Source of the DNA: Larimichthys crocea
Taxonomy: Eukaryota; Chordata; Actinopteri; Sciaenidae
DNA: 64,000 nucleotides
Direction of reading: 5' to 3'
Assembly (NCBI RefSeq): GCF_000972845.2
Contig: NC_040013.1
Location: 10,194,061-10,258,060, forward strand
Shown piece by piece: positions 55,754-64,000 of the stretch. The position numbers and the translations under genes were made by a program. Positions within the stretch are counted from its first letter, which is position 1. The number at the start of each line of letters is the position of its first letter. The notes beneath the pieces were generated by a model. It was not told the DNA's origin, made no database searches, and saw only the letters and a program-made list of their open reading frames with translations.

Positions 55754-57064
55754 TCAGCCACTATTACTCTGCATCATGTCAGCCAGTGTAGCCAATGACT
55801 TTGTGTATGGAGGAAGTCTTTAGCTTTTGGTTTTTGTGCAGTTGTATGTGGAATTCTGCTTTTCAGATCTAAACATAATTTTAAATTCCATGCTACTTAA
55901 TACAATCCAAAAAACAGACGAAGCATTTCATCAATTTTTTCCTTGGTTTGACTACAAAAGCCAAATGCAATCCAAAACCTTATATTAAAGACAATACATT
56001 TAAAATGTGACTGCCCTGAGCCCTAAGGAAAAAATTCTTGCTTTCTTATTCAAGTATTTCTCAGCAGGACAATAAGCAGATACATCATCATTCTTTTGGG
56101 AAAAGGGGTAAAATGTGCCACAGCCTGAACAACTACCTGTTATCCTGGTTTCCATGAATGTGCCTTTTAATAAACCACTACACAAAATGAATGTTCAAGA
56201 TCAAATAGTGTTACATTTTCTTATTTTCTCTCACGTCTATGAAAATGTCCATGTGTGGAGCAGACAGGTGGATGAGGGTTTTCAGACTCAGACAGTAGGT
56301 ATTTATGTACACAGAGGAAAACTATACTGTATGAACAACAGTCTAACAAATAGAGTTAAATCTCTTGTGCTCTGTCACTGTTCATGTTATTTAGCATCAC
56401 TGAGTACATTGTTTGCCACAGGGCACCATCACTGTGGGATCACTGATGGAGTGAAGGCACGCATGTCCTCCATGGTCTGGTGAACTGAGGGGACAGTTGT
56501 ACAAAGAACAAGCCAGTAGTTTACTCACGGGTCATTTAATGCCTGAACTACAGCACGTCAAACATGAGAGCTGCTGAGCTGCTTGACTGAATAGACAGAC
56601 TTTACAACAGAACAACAGTGGTGTTTGAAGATTCACCTGACACCACTCGATGAAATATTTAATGTATAGAACAACTGCTGACAAGGACAATATACAAGAG
56701 ATTATATGACTACAGGACAAAAACTAGACTAAAAGTTAAAACAGCTATATTTCTTCCTACACATCAGTATTATATGATCACAATAATATAACATCAGAAG
56801 ACTGAAATTTAGTATTTTAAGCCTTGATTCTGGTGGAGAAATTCATCTTAGCTTAACTAAATACAGAGGTAGGTAAATTCATTTTTTATAGTATATCCAG
56901 TCAGGAAACATCTTTTGCAAAACTGGAATGAACATGAAAAATGTTTATGAAGAAAAAGGTCAACTCTGATCATTTTGAATTTTTGTTCTCCTCATCATTT
57001 AGGGTAGAGAGTGAACTTAGTTGACCTCTAAGTTCACTCTTTACCCTTTAATATTGTTCCCATG
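55754..57064. other. habp2 3' UTR and convergent interval to the minus-strand TRIM
   Basis: AATAAA at 56169-56174 is a likely habp2 polyadenylation signal, about 0.4 kb after its stop. The remainder holds the 3' UTR of the opposite-strand TRIM gene, including a hairpin at 57002-57046. No additional gene. Confidence 0.6.
57002..57046. repeat. 19-bp inverted repeat (hairpin) in the 3' UTR of the minus-strand TRIM
   Basis: The 57008-57020 arm (AGAGTGAACTTAG) is an exact reverse complement of 57028-57040, with a 7-base loop. Pairing extends outward through one G-T pair and five more pairs (GGGTA with TACCC-type complement) to 57002 and 57046. It begins 18 bases past the TRIM stop codon in transcript order. 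Confidence 0.75.
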
Positions 57065-59209
57065 CTAATTCCAGGAGTCCTCAATCCAAAACAAGGTAAG
57101 AGGATGTTTGTTCAGTCCATTGACATCAATGCATGGGTTTAACATGGGGAAGAGAGGTGCTGTGCACTGCACACAGAAAGAGTGAAGCAGGGTCATAGAA
57201 TCAGCGTCGTAGAATGACAGCTCCCCCTTCTGGAGATTTGCCATTATGCCCAGCTTTCTGACTCTTTTTCCCACTGACAGCTGCTTCTCCTGGGTATCAT
57301 GACATGCCAGGTACTGTCCATCTCCATGATAGATGCACCAGGATGTGTTGTTCACACCCAGGCTGGAGGAACTCTGATTTGGACTGTCTTTTTTATGGAC
57401 TGACCCAGTCGTCACACCTATTAACCAGTAAGGCTTGTCCTGGACAATGACTTCCCAGTAGTGCCTGCCAGTGGTAAAACTCTCCTGAGCCAGTACACTG
57501 TACTGGGAGTCATATGGCTGAGGACTCAGAGCTTCATCGACAGGCTGCCGTCTCCAGTACACTTTTTTCTGGTCCTGGGATATTTCCAATTTCGGATGTG
57601 CTGTGCTGGAGTCCAGAGCAGGAGAACTTAGATCTGCAAATAAAAATAGTACTTTCAGTATTTAACTACAGAGATAGTGAGGGTTCATGTTTGATTGCAA
57701 AATATTGGATTACTAACATGACCACATTCGTGGAAAGTGTTGGGCCAGAGCCACAGAGAGGTCATCCACCAGCCGCTCTACTGTTCTCAGCTTCTCAGGA
57801 TCACACAGATCTCTATCTACTTCCTGGACTGGTGCTAAATCCAAAGGGTCGCTACAATAAAAACTGAAAACCATCAGAGGGCAAAAATCTTTCCAAAAGC
57901 AGACAATAAGCATAGATAAATATACAGTGGTGAAATACTCACCAAAGATTCTGTGCTGTGATTTGCTGTGGAAAACATGTATGGTCATGTATGTAGAAGC
58001 TGCATTTAGTTACATTTATCCAAGACTTTGACATGATCACAATAACACACTGTCACAATAACCTACCTGTAGGAATTGCAGATCATTTGTCTCTTGGAGG
58101 AGTGATTTGCTGGAGGCTCTGAGGTTGTCTATCTCTTTGATCTGAGCCTCCATGATGGCCTTCTGGGCCTCCAACCACTCTGTCATGTATGTCTCCTCTG
58201 CGTCGATAATCTGCATCATCAGACGCTCATCACCATTCAGCACAAAGCGAATTCTGCTGTATTTGTCTGAGACTCTCTCTCTGAAATCTGCAGCAGACTT
58301 CTAGGGAAAAAAACAAACAAACATTAATAAGATGTATACAAGAATGGAATATATTGGACTAAAAACATAAATGATTTCACATTGACTGTACCACTGTTTG
58401 TGTATACAATGACTCCAAGTCCTTAATAGCATGTTCCGCTTCACCTCTCCTCTTCAGCAGTTGGTCCATAGAGGTTTTTAAGATGTTCTAAAGACAGAAA
58501 TACAACAGGCCTATAGAAAATAAACATGCTGCTGAAGAAATAAAGAAACAGCCGTGACATTTGCAAGAACATAAAATAAACTAGCCAATGATAAAATTCT
58601 ACTAATATTCACCTTGAAGTCATCGCAGGCTTCATGGAGTTGAGACGCTTTGTGGTTCTTGTGCATACCAACCAGAACGCACAAACAGCACACAGGGACC
58701 CGTTCTTCCATACAGAAGAGCTTGAGCTCATCACGGTGTTCCCTGCACTTCAGAGACAGTGGATCCCCCGTCACCTCCACAACCGTATGCTCCCTAAGAG
58801 CAGACCTCTGCTGGTGTAGCAGGGCATGAGCCTGGCACAGTGAGGCATCACAGGTCAGACAGGTCCTGATGGCCACTGTTGGTGTCTCTATGCAGTGGTC
58901 ACAGTGGATGGTTGAAGATGACTTGGTTGTCCTGCTTGATGTTGTTGACTGTAGCTCTGCTGCTGATGGCTGGTTAGCTGTGAAGTCCTTCACTTTGTTC
59001 TGAAGGCTTGTGTTTATCTCCAAAGTGAGGTCAGAGGGGAGGAATATCTGACACTCTGGACAGAAGAAAGGACCGTTGTGAGACACATCCGTTTCCCACA
59101 CAGCCTGGATACAGGTGAGACAGAAATCATGCCCGCATGGCAGCGTTACAGGATCTGTGAAGATGTCTTGGCAGACGGGACACTTTAAAGCTTCCTCAAC
59201 AGTCCCCAT
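57065..59209 (-). CDS. TRIM-family E3 ubiquitin ligase (RING, B-box, coiled coil, PRY-SPRY)
   Basis: Minus-strand exons 59209-58613 (597 nt), 58487-58392 (96), 58300-58067 (234), 57965-57943 (23), 57851-57718 (134), 57633-57065 (569), in frame, 550 residues. Exon sizes are the classic pattern of B30.2-type TRIM genes. The RING is at residues about 10-55 (CPVCQDIFTDPVTLPCGHDF, closing CPECQ) and has all eight zinc ligands. A B-box 1-like pair CDHC/CLTC follows, then B-box 2 (CREHRDELKLFC to HKNH), a helical coiled coil, and PRY-SPRY (DSSTAHPKLEIS, GRHYWEVIVQDKPYW). It is expected to be a cytoplasmic ubiquitin ligase; fish members of this type are often named TRIM25-like or TRIM16-like and many act in antiviral signalling, but the exact orthologue is not clear. 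The start is chosen as the ATG at 59209, directly before the RING. Confidence 0.92.
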
Positions 59210-59700
59210 GGCTCTGCTTGCACCTGTTGTGGCAGCTCAGTGTGCACTGTGCTCCTAATCTTCCTGCTCATTAATGTTTCACAGGCCTCTCACACGTCAC
59301 TCAGGTGCCTCCGTGTCAGATTACTAAAGATGAGTTAACATCCTCCAGTAGCTATTTCAAGCCATTGACACTCAAGAGACCACACACAATGGAATGGCAC
59401 ATTTCCAACATGGATTAAATGTATTAAATTACCAATTATTTATCCTAAAAGCAGTGCCATTTAATCTGATATTTAATGTTATCAAACAAAATGAATTAAT
59501 TAAAGGGAGACACTATATATGAAGAAGGTAAAATAAAAACAACAGCTACTAATAGATATAACCTTGAAACTTCAAGACTTGATTACTCACATTAGGACCG
59601 TTATTTTTGTATTACAACTTTTCTGAAATGTTATGTTTAATTTGAGCCATTATCTCATTAAAATGTGTACATTTGTATATGTTTCCAGATAAGAAATCTG

Positions 59701-59701
<1 letters not shown>

Positions 59702-59734
<33 letters not shown>
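59702..59734. repeat. (CA)n microsatellite
   Basis: About 16 CA units followed by AAACAAACAAAC. Simple repeat. Confidence 0.95.
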
Positions 59735-59737
<3 letters not shown>

Positions 59738-60086
59738 CAAACAAACAAAATCTGTAAAAAAAAAAAAAAACATTCAGCATATAGATAAGCATAAAACTAG
59801 AAGGTTTGGGTTTTAGGTGCAGAGAATTTTTTAAAATAAAATAGATATCACCATGAACCCTCCCCCATTCATTATTCACATTAAGACAATTACTTTTCGT
59901 ATTTAGGATTTCTGGAAGTTTATGTTTGAATATGCAAATGAGGCATCATCTAATGCTAACTTTTGGTGAATTTAATAGAGGCACAAATAAACAAAATGCA
60001 GTGAAATTATTACCTTAATGTATGTGTGTGCTTTCCACTTCCACGCCTAGTCTGAAAGAAGACTTGCAGCAACACAGTCCACTTAC

Positions 60087-60154
60087 TAGCTTTTTCAGGA
60101 GCTTCCAACCTTTCATCTCAAGGTCTTCAACAGAAAATAGAGTTTGCTCGGATG
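60087..60154 (-). other. Candidate minus-strand exon of unknown gene (5' exon of the TRIM gene?)
   Basis: On the minus strand, acceptor TTTTCACAG, then 68 nt, then donor GTAAGT. One frame is open throughout and reads SEQTLFSVEDLEMKGWKLLK. It lies about 0.9 kb upstream of the TRIM start codon on the same strand, so a 5' UTR exon of that gene is the simplest reading. It might instead be a leftover exon of another gene. I do not recognise the peptide. Confidence 0.35.
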
Positions 60155-60479
60155 CTGTGAAAAGTTAAGTGAACATAAGTTTTGTACTAAATGTTCAGTC
60201 ATGGTTAAAGCAATTACATGTTTTACAGATCAATACTAAGCCTTACAATTTGCTATTCATTTTAAGAAACATATGTGACACTCAATTTGAGGCTATTTAA
60301 TCAATATTTGACTAAAAAACATGTATCTCAGGTTAAATAATAGCCTTTTTAATATATAGACTTTGTGCATTTATATACTTAGAAAGTTACAAGGAATTTT
60401 ATTAACTTAAAATAAACATCTGAAACTAATTTTGAAACATGAGCAGCCAGTGTGTATTTTTACCCTCCATCCCTGTGTT

Positions 60480-60748
60480 TGAACTTCCCACAGTTACACA
60501 AGCGTCCACCCATCAAAGTACTATTCCTACGTACGTTGTTACGCTATTTTCTTAAACCCACCGTCATACTGAACGTGAACGTATCTAGATATCCTACGTA
60601 CAGATCGTTCGTGCATAGCTCGATTACGGCACTTCCCACCCCAACGTGGGCTGTGGATGTGGCAGCACCGGTTCGGCTGACTACGTGTCTCCTGCACTGC
60701 ACCTACAGGGGTAGTTGTTGTTGGTTTGGTTTATTTTCACGTTGTCAG
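60480..60748 (+). promoter_or_regulatory. Probable aldh18a1 promoter and 5' UTR exon
   Basis: Locally CpG-bearing (CGTACG, CGATTACGG, CCAACGTGGG) compared with the AT-rich sequence around it. It ends at a good donor (CAG then GTAAGA at 60749). The coding exon at 61303 lacks promoter-like sequence and has an acceptor just upstream, which implies a separate 5' UTR exon here. Confidence 0.45.
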
Positions 60749-61302
60749 GTAAGAAATGAGTTTGCACAAACTCTCTTCTGTCCATTTTGTCGAAAATAGC
60801 CGCTAAAGCTAGGCAGTGCTTTAGCTCACAATAGCTAATGCTAGCTGATGTCAGCTAGCCCCTGGGACGCTGTGACAGCAGTAACTACACACACAAGACA
60901 TGTGTTTACTTTATTGTCTCATTTGCAAACCTCGGTGGCTTTACGTATTATACATAGCAGAGTTTGTCTGTGTGAACACCTGGTTCGTGGACTGCTCTGG
61001 TGGTAGATATCTCGAAGATGAGTAATCCAAACAATAACATCTTTTGTGGGTCAGTGTGTCAAGTTCAAGTACCAACAAACTCACGGCACATGCTGCAAAG
61101 CTCTCCAGTGAGACCTAAATATTCAAATGAATAAAGGTAATTGACTTTGATATTGATATTTCATCTTCACATAATAAGTATAGGTGTAGTTATCCAGCCT
61201 TGCAGCCTGTCTATCATATCCAAAAGCTGCTTATCTCAGATGAGGTTATATCACTGATTTGTGTGTGTGTGTTCCTCACAGTTGTCCTCAGGTGTCAGTG
61301 CC

Positions 61303-63876
<2,574 letters not shown>

Positions 63877-64000
63877 GTGATTTTTTTTTTTGTTCCCTCA
63901 CTAAAGTGAGGTTTTAAAGGCTCATATACACCATACAAGGATGATTTTCTCATGGGGTCAAATTGTTTTAAGGATTTGATTACAGTAGAATTACATATGT

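Larger units (their letters stand above)
59210..61302. other. Interval between the minus-strand TRIM and aldh18a1, with promoter of aldh18a1
   Basis: Contains a CA microsatellite (59702-59734), a candidate minus-strand exon (60087-60154), and a CpG-bearing region at about 60480-60760. That region is likely the aldh18a1 promoter. A possible 5' UTR exon ends at 60748 before donor GTAAGA, and acceptor TCCTCACAG at 61272-61280 would join it to the start exon. GCTAGC-type words cluster at about 60800-60860. Confidence 0.5.

Overview
The window is vertebrate nuclear DNA, almost certainly from a teleost fish. Coding sequence is split into short exons with GT-AG borders. Microsatellites are frequent, and several diverged interspersed repeats of the kind common in fish genomes are present. 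Gene order joins loci that lie on human chromosome 10q (FHIP2A-ABLIM1, HABP2, ALDH18A1). No bacterial operon, CRISPR array, tRNA, rRNA or intact transposon was seen.

Layout. (1) 1-5968, minus strand: fhip2a (fam160b1), the first 12 coding exons; its 3' end lies beyond base 1. (2) 5969-7147: the head-to-head interval between fhip2a and ablim1, with a CTCF-like motif. (3) About 7.1-46.25 kb, plus strand: ablim1 (actin-binding LIM protein 1), with at least two and perhaps four alternative first coding exons (7148, 11021, 13248, 17180), four LIM domains, a long spliced linker and a C-terminal villin headpiece. My 25-exon model is in frame throughout (837 residues) and includes an 8-nt microexon and a GC-AG intron. 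(4) 48372-50011, plus: a TRIM-type coiled-coil/PRY-SPRY gene with no visible RING/B-box exon. (5) 51932-55753, plus: habp2, a secreted EGF-EGF-EGF-kringle-trypsin protease, 13 exons, 621 residues. (6) 57065-59209, minus: a complete six-exon RING/B-box/coiled-coil/PRY-SPRY TRIM gene. (7) 61303 to the window end, plus: aldh18a1 (P5C synthase), nine coding exons covering the glutamate 5-kinase half, with the tandem alternative donors that make its short and long isoforms.

The genes do not form one pathway. fhip2a belongs to the FHIP family of dynein/Hook adaptor partners, ablim1 links signalling to actin, habp2 is an extracellular protease of the coagulation type, the TRIM genes resemble innate-immune ubiquitin ligases, and aldh18a1 makes proline and ornithine precursors. 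Exon borders were read by eye from splice sites, reading-frame continuity and remembered family sequence; no alignment or expression data were available.

I did not find a clearly new biological system. The items most worth a second look are the alternative promoters and microexon of ablim1, the paired P5CS donors, the RING-less TRIM fragment, a 19-bp hairpin just 3' of the minus-strand TRIM stop codon, and an orphan minus-strand exon upstream of that TRIM gene.
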